NCBI RefSeq assembly: GCF_001444405.1
Contig: NZ_CP013187.1
Span: forward strand, 2,232,001-2,296,000
Reading direction: 5' to 3'
Source: Pseudoalteromonas phenolica
Lineage (GTDB): Bacteria > Pseudomonadota > Gammaproteobacteria > Enterobacterales > Alteromonadaceae
DNA: 64,000 nucleotides
This document shows positions 34,932 through 45,086 of the stretch, piece by piece (the first letter of the stretch is position 1; each line of letters begins with the position of its first letter). The notes beneath the pieces were generated by a model. That model was given only the letters and a program-made list of their open reading frames with translations, did no database searches and was not told where the DNA came from. Position numbers and translations under genes: made by a program.

Positions 34932-37900
34932 CTAAAGTAACTCAGTAGGTAATTTTAGTTTTATAGAGATACCTTCCCCAAATGTGGAACTACATTTGAT
35001 TTCTCCCTTCAAAAGCTGCGTAACTAAATTGTAAACAATATGCATCCCCAAACCACACCCACCTTGATTCCTTTTAGTCGTTACAAAAGGATCAAATACC
35101 GTTTTAAGTATTTCTGAGTTCATTCCTTTGCCGTTATCTGTATAACTCATAAGCCAATAATTACCTTCACGCGCAAGAGACACCTCTATTTTGCCAGTCC
35201 CCATCCCTTCAAAACCATGGATCATCGAATTGTTCAAAAAGTTAGTAATAACTTGGTAAATTGCACCTGGATAGGTGTGTAATTCAAAGTCCTCACCTAC
35301 TATGACTATCTCTATTTGCTTACCCTTTGTAAGTGGTACGAGAGAGTCAAATACTTCCCTTAAATAAGACTTTATAAAAATATTTCTGGCTTGTTCACTT
35401 GACTGATCAACAGCAACTTGTTTGAAATTACTGATTAAACTTTGCGCTCTATCTAGGTTCCTTAAAATTAAAGCATAACCTTGGTTTTGCTCATTGATTG
35501 CATTATCGAGGTCTTGTTGCCTTAACGATTTATTCGCTAATTTGTTTTCAATTGTTGCCAAGTTTTCTTGGTTATATGTGAGCGCCGTCAATGCAACTCC
35601 TAAAGGTGTATTTATCTCATGGGCAACACCCGCAACTAGCCCACCCAGTGACGCCATTTTTTCACTTTCGATCAACTCTTGTTGGGTATGCTGTAGTTCC
35701 ATCATTGCTTGTTCTAACTTCTGATTCTTTTTATAGAGTTGATCAGTTCGCATTGCGACATTTATCTCTAGCTGTTCGTTTAACGTTTGTAGAGCATCTT
35801 GGTTTTTCTTTAATTCCGCAATATCTTTCAACGCACCGGCAATTCGTGTAGCTTTACCGTTCTCATCACGTTTTACCACTTTTCCTCGATCAAGTACCCA
35901 AGTCCACTGTTCGAACAAGTCTTTGACTCGTATTGCAATTTCATAGCTGTCAGTTTTTCCTTCTATACATTCTCGAACTTTCTCCTCAACCAAAATACAA
36001 TCTTTTGGGTGTACAAACTGATCAAAATCATCAATTGTCATCACAGAGCCCGCATCACCATAATCAACTTTTGAAAACACGGTATGTCGATATATCTTAT
36101 TACTGTTAACGTGCCAATCCCAAAGCTCATCCCCACTGGCCCAAAGTGACCACTCTAAACGCTGTCTTAGTTCTGACATTTTTATGTTGTCTCGAACTAC
36201 CTTTTTGTACCGCTGCTGGCGGGCATACACAATAGAAGCTATCAGTGCTAATATTAGAAAGATATAAAAGCTTTTTGAGGTCGTATTCCACCACCAAGGT
36301 GCTGCAATACTAATCGAAAATTGATGCACCGGAGAAGCAACATTAAACCGATTAATAGTGTAAGCCTCTATGACATAGTCACCGGGTTTTAGCTTTAATA
36401 GACTAACTTGTCTTACCCCACTTGCAAGTTTCAGCCATTGCTCACTCAAACCAATAACTCGATAGTAAAACTGATTTTGTTCAGCCCCGTAGTCCAAACT
36501 AGAGTAATTCAAGGAAATTATGTCTTGGTTATGTGCTAAAACGAGCCCTGCAGCTAGTTCTGGGGCAACAGATAAAACCGCATCCTCAGCTGGTTTCAAA
36601 GGTTCGCCCAATAGCTCTATCTCGCTTACTAATAAAGGCCTTGCTGAGTTATCAACATCAAGTTCTTGAGGATAAAATTGGTTGAATCCTTTTGCTCCAC
36701 CCACAAATAGACGGCCATCTGGCGCTAACCATGCCGCATTGTAGTTAAACTCATTATCTTGGATCCCATCTGTTGGAGAAAAGTTATGCACATTAAAGTT
36801 GCTTATATCAATGCGACTTAGCCCACCGCTCGTACCTGCCCAAACATGCCCAACACCATCATATATGAGCCCCCAAATCGCTGTATTACTTAACCCTTCG
36901 TTTTGAGTAAAAGTGCGTTCAATACTAAAGTCATTATGAATGAGCGTTATTCCTTGCTCACTTGCTACCCATACTCTTCCATACGAATCTTGTACAAGCA
37001 TAAAAACCAAATTCGACAATAAGCCATCAGAAGTACTGATTTGTTGTAATTCATCTCCTTTATAGCGGAATAAACCATTTCCTATACTTCCGAACCACAG
37101 TGCCTCTTTAACAACCAGCATGGATGAAACATGAGAAGGAGCATCGAGCGAACTTGCAAAGTATGGCATGAGCTTATTATTGTTCTCATTATAAAACATC
37201 AGTCCCATCGTTCTTGATGAAAGCAGCAATACGCCATCATATACTGTTATATCATTGAAGCTTAGTTCTGGGCCATTGCCAAAGTCAGGCTTAAAATGCT
37301 CTAGAGTCTCAGTGTCTAACGAAAATCTAAAAACGCCATTACCACGTGTTGCAATCCATAATTCTGACTCATACATAAATAACTTAGTGACAAAACTGCC
37401 CTGTACTGCAATTAATGGTTTATAAATAAATTGCGACTCGATAAACCCTTCACCATTAAAAATATATACACCTGCAGACGTACCAACCCATATTCTGTCT
37501 AACTGGTCGATTGCAAATGTACGTGTATCTGGTGTAGCTAACGGAGAATCAGGGTAATTATCAGAGCTAACATGACCAAAAGACTCACTCAGCTGGCTAA
37601 AGAAATGCAATCCTCGAGTTTCAGTTCCTATCCACAGCCCTTTATTTTTATCTCTCATGACCGATAGGATATTGTTATCTTGTAGGCCATTGGATTGCTG
37701 ACGTTTATACCAATGGTTTAATAATGTACCGTCGAATTTAAATAAATAGACGCCATTATTGGTTGCCAGTAAAATTTCGTTCGTAGAAACGTAAAGATTA
37801 TTGAGCGTGATATTCGCAACTTCTGCAAACGTTTTAGACCATAAAACTCTGTCGTATAACAAATCATAAACTATTAATTCTTCACTTTTGGTAAATAAGA

Positions 37901-38555
37901 TCGCTCTTTGCTCTCTGACTTTAAGTATTTTAAACTCGCCTTCAAGCAGTAATTTGGGCTGTTGCTGCTCGTTGATTTTCATTAAGCCTTTGTCTGTAAG
38001 ATAAAAAGTATAGTTATTTTGCGTTTGTGGTGAACGAATAAAATTACCTTTCAGTCCTGAGTTACTCACTTTCAACGTACTTTTGTTTATTTGATAGCTC
38101 TCACCATTGGCTGTAGAGACTAATACGTGACTACTCTCACAGGTTAAATCATTCACCCTATCAGATGTGATCGTGTCAAAATCACCGGCCAAGAAAGAGG
38201 TAAATCGGCCGTTTAATGTATTGTATCGACTTATTCCTGTATGTGTTCCAATCCAAACATCTTGATCACTAATACAGATATCAGTGATAAAACCGCCTGA
38301 AAGACTGTTTTTATCTTGTTGCTTTGGGCGAAACTGTTTAAATTCATGACCATCAAATCTATTCAGCCCTGCTTGTGTGCCTACCCAGATGTAACCGAAC
38401 TGATCTTGAGCAAGTGCAGTTATCGAACTTTGTGTAAGGCCTGCACTATAGTCATAAGAACGCATGATCTGAGCGGTGTCAGTAAACTGAGGAACCGCCA
38501 ACGTAAGAGGACTAAAAACAAGCAGAAATAGAAAAGATAAAGTTGTTGCTCTCAT
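34932..38555 (-). CDS. Two-component propeller sensor histidine kinase
   Basis: 1207 residues. Signal peptide 1-20. Residues about 25-660 form periplasmic propeller (Reg_prop) repeats such as GYIWVGTQAGLNRFDG and GLWIGTETRGL. A Y_Y_Y domain follows (about 680-755), one membrane helix near 762-780, a PAS-like domain (about 800-910), a coiled coil, HisKA with predicted phospho-His979 in VAGVAHEINTPLG, and HATPase (DNGKGMN; GLGMHIV). There is no receiver or DNA-binding output domain. It is probably a sensor of an extracellular ligand, possibly a polysaccharide product by analogy. No response regulator gene is adjacent. Confidence 0.9.
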   Translation of the reverse strand: MRATTLSFLFLLVFSPLTLAVPQFTDTAQIMRSYDYSAGLTQSSITALAQDQFGYIWVGTQAGLNRFDGHEFKQFRPKQQDKNSLSGGFITDICISDQDVWIGTHTGISRYNTLNGRFTSFLAGDFDTITSDRVNDLTCESSHVLVSTANGESYQINKSTLKVSNSGLKGNFIRSPQTQNNYTFYLTDKGLMKINEQQQPKLLLEGEFKILKVREQRAILFTKSEELIVYDLLYDRVLWSKTFAEVANITLNNLYVSTNEILLATNNGVYLFKFDGTLLNHWYKRQQSNGLQDNNILSVMRDKNKGLWIGTETRGLHFFSQLSESFGHVSSDNYPDSPLATPDTRTFAIDQLDRIWVGTSAGVYIFNGEGFIESQFIYKPLIAVQGSFVTKLFMYESELWIATRGNGVFRFSLDTETLEHFKPDFGNGPELSFNDITVYDGVLLLSSRTMGLMFYNENNNKLMPYFASSLDAPSHVSSMLVVKEALWFGSIGNGLFRYKGDELQQISTSDGLLSNLVFMLVQDSYGRVWVASEQGITLIHNDFSIERTFTQNEGLSNTAIWGLIYDGVGHVWAGTSGGLSRIDISNFNVHNFSPTDGIQDNEFNYNAAWLAPDGRLFVGGAKGFNQFYPQELDVDNSARPLLVSEIELLGEPLKPAEDAVLSVAPELAAGLVLAHNQDIISLNYSSLDYGAEQNQFYYRVIGLSEQWLKLASGVRQVSLLKLKPGDYVIEAYTINRFNVASPVHQFSISIAAPWWWNTTSKSFYIFLILALIASIVYARQQRYKKVVRDNIKMSELRQRLEWSLWASGDELWDWHVNSNKIYRHTVFSKVDYGDAGSVMTIDDFDQFVHPKDCILVEEKVRECIEGKTDSYEIAIRVKDLFEQWTWVLDRGKVVKRDENGKATRIAGALKDIAELKKNQDALQTLNEQLEINVAMRTDQLYKKNQKLEQAMMELQHTQQELIESEKMASLGGLVAGVAHEINTPLGVALTALTYNQENLATIENKLANKSLRQQDLDNAINEQNQGYALILRNLDRAQSLISNFKQVAVDQSSEQARNIFIKSYLREVFDSLVPLTKGKQIEIVIVGEDFELHTYPGAIYQVITNFLNNSMIHGFEGMGTGKIEVSLAREGNYWLMSYTDNGKGMNSEILKTVFDPFVTTKRNQGGCGLGMHIVYNLVTQLLKGEIKCSSTFGEGISIKLKLPTELL

Positions 38556-38744
38556 ACCCTGCCATCAAACACATCAAAGTGTTTTAAATATAGCAAAGCT
38601 ATTAAAACTCACTAAAAAATAGACAAGTTTTTCTACCAACCCAATTAATTAAGTGTTAGATACTAGCTCTAGTGATGCTTCGTGACGGTATCTCTTTGAA
38701 CATGAACATACGATAAGCTTTAACTGAATCAACAAAAGGGAGCA

Positions 38745-40601
38745 TCAAAGCTCAAAATCACTTTTTGTACCATCTGAGTGCAAAAGATAGTAACCAGATA
38801 ACTTATTATCTTTTAACTCTATTAAGCTAATTGATGCATGAGACAAGAGGTAGGGTGAACGCAACTGTTCAGAACGACATAGGTGTTTAGTGACTTTCAT
38901 TTGCCAACGTTTAGTAAAAAAGTTAAGCGGGCTCCACCTGGCATATAAAAACGAATCTAAATGGTCAAAGCATTTCAATAGCGTCTTAGGGAACTCATTT
39001 TTGATGCCTGATGCGGTCAATTGCCAGATGCGATTATCGTGTTGCCCAAAACGCGCTTGAACAGAAAAACAGAACGAATAATGCACATCACCAGATAATA
39101 TAATTGTTTCAATCGGTGTGTCACTGCGTCTAAATATGTCCATAAGCTTTCGGGCTGCCCCTTCATGGGCCATCCAGTTTTCAACGTCTACAACCAAAGG
39201 GTGACCACAGGCGTTGAAAATGGCTTGCACCGCTTCAATGGCTTTCACCCCAAATACTGGCGCTGGAGAAACTATAATTATTTCTTTTTGATGCTGCAGC
39301 TGAGTTTGAAGAAACATCAGCATTTCCCAATCCATTAAACCACTAGGCTCATTAAAGTCTTGCTCATTACGCCAGCGATGCGTACGAGTATCTAGTACAA
39401 CCAGTTTCGGCGTTGTTTCAAGGCAATAATGCCAGTTATCAAACTGGTGGAGGTAAGTATCAAATTTAGTCAGATGCCATTCACCTGTCTTTAGACTAGA
39501 GCTGAAATGGGTGAAAAGTGTTTTAGACATTAAACCTGCGTCATTACCAAGCCCTTGGAAAAGCCAATAAGACAGCAAGCCATTACTGATAATTCGTTGG
39601 CTTGCGGGGTTTGACGAAATATTTTGTTCCCACTGAGCTGTGAGATTCCAGTCATCCGTAACATCATGATCGTCGAACATCATCAGTGTTGAAATGTTGG
39701 CAAACAACCTCGCAACTTTCGGTAAACTCTTCACAAACTCTTTTAAACTGGTTTTTTGTAACTCATATAGCTCAGTATATTTTGTGACCGGGCACTGAAA
39801 ATTTGCTTTATCAAAATCAAAAAACTGCCAACACACTTCGCTATGCGCTAATAAATAATAAGCAATATACTCTTCTAAATAGATAAGATGATTGACTGAA
39901 TGCGCACTGGTAAAATGTGGGTCATCTTTGCGAAGCCAATATCCTAAACTGCGTTTTGAACGTTCTTGCCATGCTGTTTTTGGTAAATGTGGCGTTCTTG
40001 CAAATAATTGCTCAGATAAATTATCAGGTAAATTTATATACTCAGTTCGGGCTTCTTTGAACAAACCGAGTTGCTCAATAACAGCATAGATGGCTTGAAG
40101 CATTGGCCCGGCAACATCATCGGCATAGATTTGATCGCCTGAGAGTAATAATAGCGAAGGTGCTGACTCTTGATGAGCTCTTGCCTCAGCCAACGTATGA
40201 TCTGCACTCGCCAATGAATCTTCAACTGGATAATGCGGGTTACGACAAGAGCCGTGTAACACTTGCTTTAAAACATTTGGGACCACAAATTCAGGCGTAT
40301 CGGTATGAAAGTAGCAATAAGCTGATAAATCCGTTTTAATGTCATCGAGATACAACGTATAACCTATTGCTGTATCAGCAATAAGCTCACCACTTTTTGG
40401 TTTCACATTCACTATGTAAAAAAAACAATGCTTACCCAGTGGTATTTCGAGTACTTCGTTTTCAACCTCAGCGCCTGTAAACTCAAAACGTACAACCCGA
40501 GGCATTGAGGTAACAAGTTGCAAACACACATTGTTAACTTCGGCCCGACGAACCATCGGGCCAAGTAAAAGTTCTGGAAGATGTGTGTTTACAACTGACA
40601 T
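38745..40601 (-). CDS. PhoD-like metallophosphatase (alkaline phosphatase D family)
   Basis: 618 residues. PhoD-type metal motifs in order: GSCRNPHYP, LLSGDQIYADD near 152-162, FDDHDVTDDWN near 310-320, and SGDVHYSF near 497-504. No signal peptide is visible (MSVVNTHLPELLLG), unlike classical secreted PhoD, so it may be cytoplasmic. Predicted phosphomonoesterase or phosphodiesterase using Ca/Fe; the substrate is unknown. It is on the same strand as tatD and 5 bp from it, so it may be in that operon. Confidence 0.85.
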   Translation of the reverse strand: MSVVNTHLPELLLGPMVRRAEVNNVCLQLVTSMPRVVRFEFTGAEVENEVLEIPLGKHCFFYIVNVKPKSGELIADTAIGYTLYLDDIKTDLSAYCYFHTDTPEFVVPNVLKQVLHGSCRNPHYPVEDSLASADHTLAEARAHQESAPSLLLLSGDQIYADDVAGPMLQAIYAVIEQLGLFKEARTEYINLPDNLSEQLFARTPHLPKTAWQERSKRSLGYWLRKDDPHFTSAHSVNHLIYLEEYIAYYLLAHSEVCWQFFDFDKANFQCPVTKYTELYELQKTSLKEFVKSLPKVARLFANISTLMMFDDHDVTDDWNLTAQWEQNISSNPASQRIISNGLLSYWLFQGLGNDAGLMSKTLFTHFSSSLKTGEWHLTKFDTYLHQFDNWHYCLETTPKLVVLDTRTHRWRNEQDFNEPSGLMDWEMLMFLQTQLQHQKEIIIVSPAPVFGVKAIEAVQAIFNACGHPLVVDVENWMAHEGAARKLMDIFRRSDTPIETIILSGDVHYSFCFSVQARFGQHDNRIWQLTASGIKNEFPKTLLKCFDHLDSFLYARWSPLNFFTKRWQMKVTKHLCRSEQLRSPYLLSHASISLIELKDNKLSGYYLLHSDGTKSDFEL

Positions 40602-40606
40602 GACGA

Positions 40607-41386
40607 TTATTTGCGCTTGGCTAAGCTAAATAGATCATAAAAGTTGTTGGTTGTTGCCGTTGCGAGCTCTTTATATGTGATACCTTTTAAGTCAGCAATA
40701 TAATAAGCAACATCTTGCACATAAGCTGGCTGATTGGTTTTGCCACGATAAGGCACTGGTGCAAGGTAAGGAGAATCAGTTTCGATGAGTAATCTATCTA
40801 GTGGAATTTGTTTCACCACCTCTTTTAATTCAACCGCATTTTTAAATGTCACAATACCTGAGATTGAAATATAAAAACCCAAATCAAGTGCTTGCTTTGC
40901 CATGTTCCAATCTTCTGTAAAACAATGCAAAACACCACCGCATTTATCGGCACCATGAGCTTTCATTAGATCTATGGTATCAGTTCGGGCATCTCGGGTA
41001 TGAATGATCAGCGGCTTTTGTAGTTCATTAGCCACCTCAATATGTCCAACAAAACTCTCTTGTTGCACAGAATGCGTGTCTTTTGAGTAGTAATAATCTA
41101 GGCCCGTTTCGCCAATCGCAACCACTTTATCGTGTTGAGCCAATGACAATAACTGACTTTTATCTAGAGCTTGATCTTGGTTTAGTGGGTGCACACCACA
41201 TGAGACTGAAATATCATCAAATGCTTGAACTTTTTCAAGCATGCTGGGGAATTGCTCTAATGTGACGCTAACACATAAAAAGTGCTCGACTTGCTTTTGT
41301 CTTGCTGCATCTAATGCTTCTGGAAGTGATAAACCAAGTTTATCAAAATCTAATCTATCTAAATGGCAGTGCGAATCTACAATCAT
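40607..41386 (-). CDS. TatD family metal-dependent hydrolase
   Basis: 259 residues. Amidohydrolase-type TIM barrel with VDSHCHLD at 3-10, GETGLDYYYS near 92, HTRDA near 128, HCFTED near 154 and ETDSPYLAP near 202. The family acts as a 3'-5' DNase or D-aminoacyl-tRNA deacylase. Next to holB/pilZ, as YcfH in E. coli and PA2959 in Pseudomonas aeruginosa. Its start is 8 bp after the pilZ stop. Confidence 0.95.
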   Translation of the reverse strand: MIVDSHCHLDRLDFDKLGLSLPEALDAARQKQVEHFLCVSVTLEQFPSMLEKVQAFDDISVSCGVHPLNQDQALDKSQLLSLAQHDKVVAIGETGLDYYYSKDTHSVQQESFVGHIEVANELQKPLIIHTRDARTDTIDLMKAHGADKCGGVLHCFTEDWNMAKQALDLGFYISISGIVTFKNAVELKEVVKQIPLDRLLIETDSPYLAPVPYRGKTNQPAYVQDVAYYIADLKGITYKELATATTNNFYDLFSLAKRK

Positions 41387-41394
41387 AACTACTC

Positions 41395-41721
41395 TTACAT
41401 GGTGTAGGTGGGTTTTTCTGAATTAAGTGCTGTCCCCAGCAACTTTATGATTTTATCGTTGACTGTTTCATTCCCCTCAGAAAAGCCAACGCCCACGCCT
41501 GGTGGATTTGAATTTTGCGCACCTTGCGGTGTTATCCATACTACTTTGCCTTCAATGACATCCTCTTCTAATGCATCAGGCAAAGTTACGCGCAACGATA
41601 AAGGCTGTCCCATATCAAAACGTGAGTTAGTTTTAACAAACAAGCCGCCATGCTTTAAAGCGGGCATATAACAACGATATAACTCGTCAAAATCTTCAAA
41701 ATCTAGAAGTAATACTTGCAT
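41395..41721 (-). CDS. pilZ: PilZ domain protein, type IV pilus-type
   Basis: 108 residues. Compact PilZ fold ending in KVVWITPQGAQNSNPPGVGVGFSE, like P. aeruginosa PilZ (PA2960). The RxxxR motif required to bind c-di-GMP is absent from the N-terminus, as in PilZ itself. By homology it works in type IV pilus assembly and twitching through PilB/FimX contacts. It is flanked by holB and tatD exactly as in P. aeruginosa. It could also serve other functions, since no pil genes are near. Confidence 0.82.
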   Translation of the reverse strand: MQVLLLDFEDFDELYRCYMPALKHGGLFVKTNSRFDMGQPLSLRVTLPDALEEDVIEGKVVWITPQGAQNSNPPGVGVGFSEGNETVNDKIIKLLGTALNSEKPTYTM

Positions 41722-41730
41722 AGTGCTCTC

Positions 41731-42630
41731 CTACTGCAAAGCTTGCTTTAATGATGTAAACAACTTAAGCAAGGCCAACTGTAAATTCAAGCCGGGAATT
41801 TGTTGATGATCCTTTATAAACTCACTTAATGCACGCTGTGAAGCCGTTATTTTAAAAAAATCGGCGCCTTCGCATAAGCGTTGTTTTATTCTCTCTTGAA
41901 CAAATAAGCTCATCTCACTCACCAGTTCTGGAGACTTCATCAATAGTTCAACGCATTCTGACACATCTGTATCATGTCCGAGCCTCTCAATACTATTAAA
42001 TAATTGATTAATTTGTTCAACTTGCGAAGTTTCAATCCAATGTTTAATTTTTAAAGGCTGCGATACAAATAAATCAATCCATGGTTGGTCGACATAATCA
42101 CCTAGCTGCTGAATCAACCACGCCCTTACTTGTTGTTGGGATTGAACCGCTACATTACTCTTTGCACAGCGACTCACAATCGTCGCTGGTAATTGTGCGA
42201 CATCATCACAGGTTAAAATCAAAAAGCGTTTAGCATTGGGCTCTTCAAGTGTTTTAAGTAACGCATTTGCCGCTGAATGCGTCATCTTATGCGCTTGGTG
42301 AACAATAACCACTTTGTTGCCACCTTGCTGCGCCGAATGATAGATGAAATCGGCGATTGCTCTTATTTCATCGACACCTATAGTCGCACCCTCAGAGCTG
42401 ACAAGCAGTTTATCAGGGTGAGTTTGTGCTGCAATTAAGGCGCAACTTTTACATTGGCCACATGCCAAAAGCTCTGAAGTATTTTCACACAAGATGGCAT
42501 CAGCTAGTCCCTGTGCTAATGCTAACTTGCCTACTCCTTGCAACCCAGCAAGCAGCTGAGCATGATGAAAGCGACCCGCTTTAAAGCTCGTATTGAGCTG
42601 TTGCCAAGGACGCTCTAACCAAGGCATCAT
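41731..42630 (-). CDS. holB: DNA polymerase III subunit delta'
   Basis: 299 residues from ATG 42630; GTG 42633 and ATG 42627 are alternatives, all overlapping the tmk stop. AAA+ clamp-loader protein with a GVGK-containing P-loop (AGLQGVGKLALAQ), a zinc cysteine cluster CGQCKSC near 58, and SRCAKSN near 156. It is the delta' subunit of the DnaX complex, loading the sliding clamp. Between tmk and pilZ, in the tatD-to-yceD run. Confidence 0.95.
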   Translation of the reverse strand: MMPWLERPWQQLNTSFKAGRFHHAQLLAGLQGVGKLALAQGLADAILCENTSELLACGQCKSCALIAAQTHPDKLLVSSEGATIGVDEIRAIADFIYHSAQQGGNKVVIVHQAHKMTHSAANALLKTLEEPNAKRFLILTCDDVAQLPATIVSRCAKSNVAVQSQQQVRAWLIQQLGDYVDQPWIDLFVSQPLKIKHWIETSQVEQINQLFNSIERLGHDTDVSECVELLMKSPELVSEMSLFVQERIKQRLCEGADFFKITASQRALSEFIKDHQQIPGLNLQLALLKLFTSLKQALQ

Positions 42631-43259
42631 CACAAATTAACCTGCTGATAAAAGTTTTCTAATGCTGCCAAGATATCAGCATGCACTTTATCCATCGCTT
42701 GCTCTGCATTTATGACCACACAGTTTTCGTCCGATTCAGCTAATGCTAAATAACGCGAACGAGTTTTTTCGAAAAACTCTATTGCCTCTAACTCGATTCT
42801 GTCGAGTTCTCCGCGCCCACGTGCTCGTGACAGTCCCACTTCGGGAGAAATATCCAAATATAGAGTGAGATCTGGTTTCAAACCTTGTAACACAATATCT
42901 GAAAGACTATTCAAGGTTGCTTGAGGTAAACCTCTGCCACCGCCTTGATAAGCTTGAGAAGACATGTCATGTCTGTCACCCAACACCCATTTATTGGCAG
43001 CAAGACTGGGTCTGATAACATTATGCAGTAACTGCGCCCGTGCTGCGTACATAATAAGTAGCTCGGTTTCACCTGCCACTTCTTCTTCATACTGATTTTT
43101 CACAAGCGTTCGAAGTGCTTCAGCCATTGGTGTACCACCCGGCTCGCGGGTATTAATAAAATCAATTTTCTTGTCTGCAAGAAACTGTTGGCAAATTTGC
43201 ATTGCCGTTGACTTACCCGCCCCTTCAAGGCCTTCAATCACAATAAATTTAGCTGTCAT
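42630..43259 (-). CDS. tmk: Thymidylate kinase
   Basis: 209 residues. P-loop EGLEGAGKST near 9-18, DR/x motif in GDRHDMSSQAYQGGGRG near 94-110, and the lid RARGRGELDRIE near 150. It phosphorylates dTMP to dTDP. Its start overlaps the mltG stop (11 bp) and its stop overlaps the holB start, so translation is probably coupled. Confidence 0.97.
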   Translation of the reverse strand: MTAKFIVIEGLEGAGKSTAMQICQQFLADKKIDFINTREPGGTPMAEALRTLVKNQYEEEVAGETELLIMYAARAQLLHNVIRPSLAANKWVLGDRHDMSSQAYQGGGRGLPQATLNSLSDIVLQGLKPDLTLYLDISPEVGLSRARGRGELDRIELEAIEFFEKTRSRYLALAESDENCVVINAEQAMDKVHADILAALENFYQQVNL

Positions 43260-44238
43260 TACTTCTCTTTAAAATATATTGCCTCACGGCTTTATTATGG
43301 TCCTTTAAGCTTTTTGAAAACTGATGCTGACCATTGCCCTTGGCAACAAAATAATAGTAGTCGGTTGTATCAGGTTGAGTCGCCGCAATAATCGCCTCTT
43401 TAGATGGCATGGCAATAGGTGTTGGCGGTAACCCATTTATTCTGTATGTATTATAAGGCGTATACTCTTTTAAGTCTTTGCGTTTAATATCACCATCAAA
43501 TCGCTCTCCCAATCCATAAATTACCGTAGGATCAGTTTGCAAACGCATATTCTTATTTAGTCGGTTAATAAACACTGAAGCTATTTTTTTGCGCTCTCCA
43601 GCATAACCTGTTTCCTTCTCAATGATAGATGCCAATATAAGCGCCTCATAAGCATTTTGAAGTGGCAAATTAGCCATTCTATTTTCCCAAACTTGCGCTA
43701 GCTCAGTTTTCATTGCGTCATGCGCACGTGTAATTATCGACAATGCGCTGTCATTTGCATGATAAAAATAAGTCTCGGGTAATAACCAGCCTTCCGCATT
43801 TTTAGTCACTTCTAATTGCTCTGAAAGCTTTGCTTCGTCAATATCATAATCGATGAAGTCAGCCGATTTGAGCTTATTAAGGACCATTTTTAAAGTGTCA
43901 CCTTCGATCACGGTAAAACTAAACTGTTTTTGCTGGCCTTGGTGAATTTTGTCAATGGTTTCTAATACGGTTAAATTTTGCAGTTCATATAAACCTGGTT
44001 TTAGCGAAGTATTTGCAGGATATAACTTGGCATATACTTGCAGTGCAAAACACGATTCAATATTACCTTTCGTTAACCAATCATTACAAAGTCGATGAAC
44101 ACCTGTACCACGTTTCACTTCGAACAGCTCAGGGATATTAGTTAGCTGTAATTGCTTGAAGTGTGTTATTTGCTGTTGAATGAATATGGCAGCAAATAAC
44201 ATCATGAGTACAAAGACTGCGGTTATCTTCTTAAGCAT
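43249..44238 (-). CDS. mltG: Endolytic murein transglycosylase MltG
   Basis: 329 residues. One N-terminal membrane anchor (residues 5-22, ITAVFVLMMLFAAIFI) and a periplasmic YceG domain with the catalytic glutamate in ASIIEKETGYAGER near 207 and TDPTVIYGLG near 236. It cleaves nascent glycan strands within the chain and sets their length. It overlaps pabC (8 bp) and tmk (11 bp). Confidence 0.96.
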   Translation of the reverse strand: MLKKITAVFVLMMLFAAIFIQQQITHFKQLQLTNIPELFEVKRGTGVHRLCNDWLTKGNIESCFALQVYAKLYPANTSLKPGLYELQNLTVLETIDKIHQGQQKQFSFTVIEGDTLKMVLNKLKSADFIDYDIDEAKLSEQLEVTKNAEGWLLPETYFYHANDSALSIITRAHDAMKTELAQVWENRMANLPLQNAYEALILASIIEKETGYAGERKKIASVFINRLNKNMRLQTDPTVIYGLGERFDGDIKRKDLKEYTPYNTYRINGLPPTPIAMPSKEAIIAATQPDTTDYYYFVAKGNGQHQFSKSLKDHNKAVRQYILKRSNDS

Positions 44239-45022
44239 GTAAGGAACTCATTAAACTCTGTTTGACGATTAAAGCTGCTTCAAGCTCAAACTTTTTTGAA
44301 TCTAATTGAATAATTGGCACTAACTCCATCAAACTATTACAAGTAAACAACGCGTCCATATCAGTCCAAAAAACAGTACTCTCTTCAACTTCGGTGATGG
44401 TATTTACTTGCTGTAATGCACTGAGATAAACACCTTTTATGCCCGCTTTTGATAATTTTGGTGTAAATAACTCACCATGTTTAAAACCAATCAAATTTCC
44501 TGCTGATGTTTCAATCACTTGATTATTAATGTCTAACACTACCACATCATGGCTATCAATAAACTGCTTGGCATCTTGTTTGATGAGCACTTGTTCAAGT
44601 CTATTTAGTGTTTTTAAGCCAGCCAACAATGGCTGATGACCAAGCTTTACGTTTGAAATGCTTACTTTGATCCCTTGCGCCTGCCAATCAGCATAATGTG
44701 TTGGGAAAGGAAGTATAGAAACAATCGCATTTAGGCTTGGATTATCAGGGGCTTGGTAACCTCGACCTCCCTCACCTCTGGTGATAATTACTTTTAACAC
44801 AGCTAATTTATGCTCTGATACAAGCTTTTTACACTCGGATTGCAGTTGTTGCCAATCAATTTTTGGAAAATATAGTGCTTTGGCACATGATTGCAGGCGT
44901 GTGAAATGCAAGTCCAAGTGTTGAACTTTGCCTGATTTAATGGCAGCAGTGGTAAAAAAGCCATCGCCATATTGAAAACCGCGGTCTTGAGGTGTGATTG
45001 TCGTTGTTATTTTTAAGCTCAT
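44231..45022 (-). CDS. pabC: Aminodeoxychorismate lyase
   Basis: 263 residues from ATG 45022; a GTG at 45031 would add three residues. PLP fold-type IV enzyme with the catalytic lysine in GLKTLNRLEQVL near residue 137 and RGFQYGDGFFTTAAI near the N-terminus. It makes 4-aminobenzoate and pyruvate for folate synthesis. The fabF terminator lies just upstream, so partial read-through or a weak promoter must feed pabC-mltG-tmk. Confidence 0.9.
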   Translation of the reverse strand: MSLKITTTITPQDRGFQYGDGFFTTAAIKSGKVQHLDLHFTRLQSCAKALYFPKIDWQQLQSECKKLVSEHKLAVLKVIITRGEGGRGYQAPDNPSLNAIVSILPFPTHYADWQAQGIKVSISNVKLGHQPLLAGLKTLNRLEQVLIKQDAKQFIDSHDVVVLDINNQVIETSAGNLIGFKHGELFTPKLSKAGIKGVYLSALQQVNTITEVEESTVFWTDMDALFTCNSLMELVPIIQLDSKKFELEAALIVKQSLMSSLHA

Positions 45023-45032
45023 TTTAATCACA

Positions 45033-45060
45033 AAAAAGCCCGGCGTTGCCAGGCTTTCTT
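45033..45060 (-). terminator. fabF terminator
   Basis: Stem AAAGCCcGGC / GCCaGGCTTT (one mismatch) with a 3-nt loop. On the minus strand it is followed by a T-run (six). It lies between fabF and pabC. Confidence 0.75.
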
Positions 45061-45086
45061 TAATAGTTTGTCGCCGTATTTAAGGA

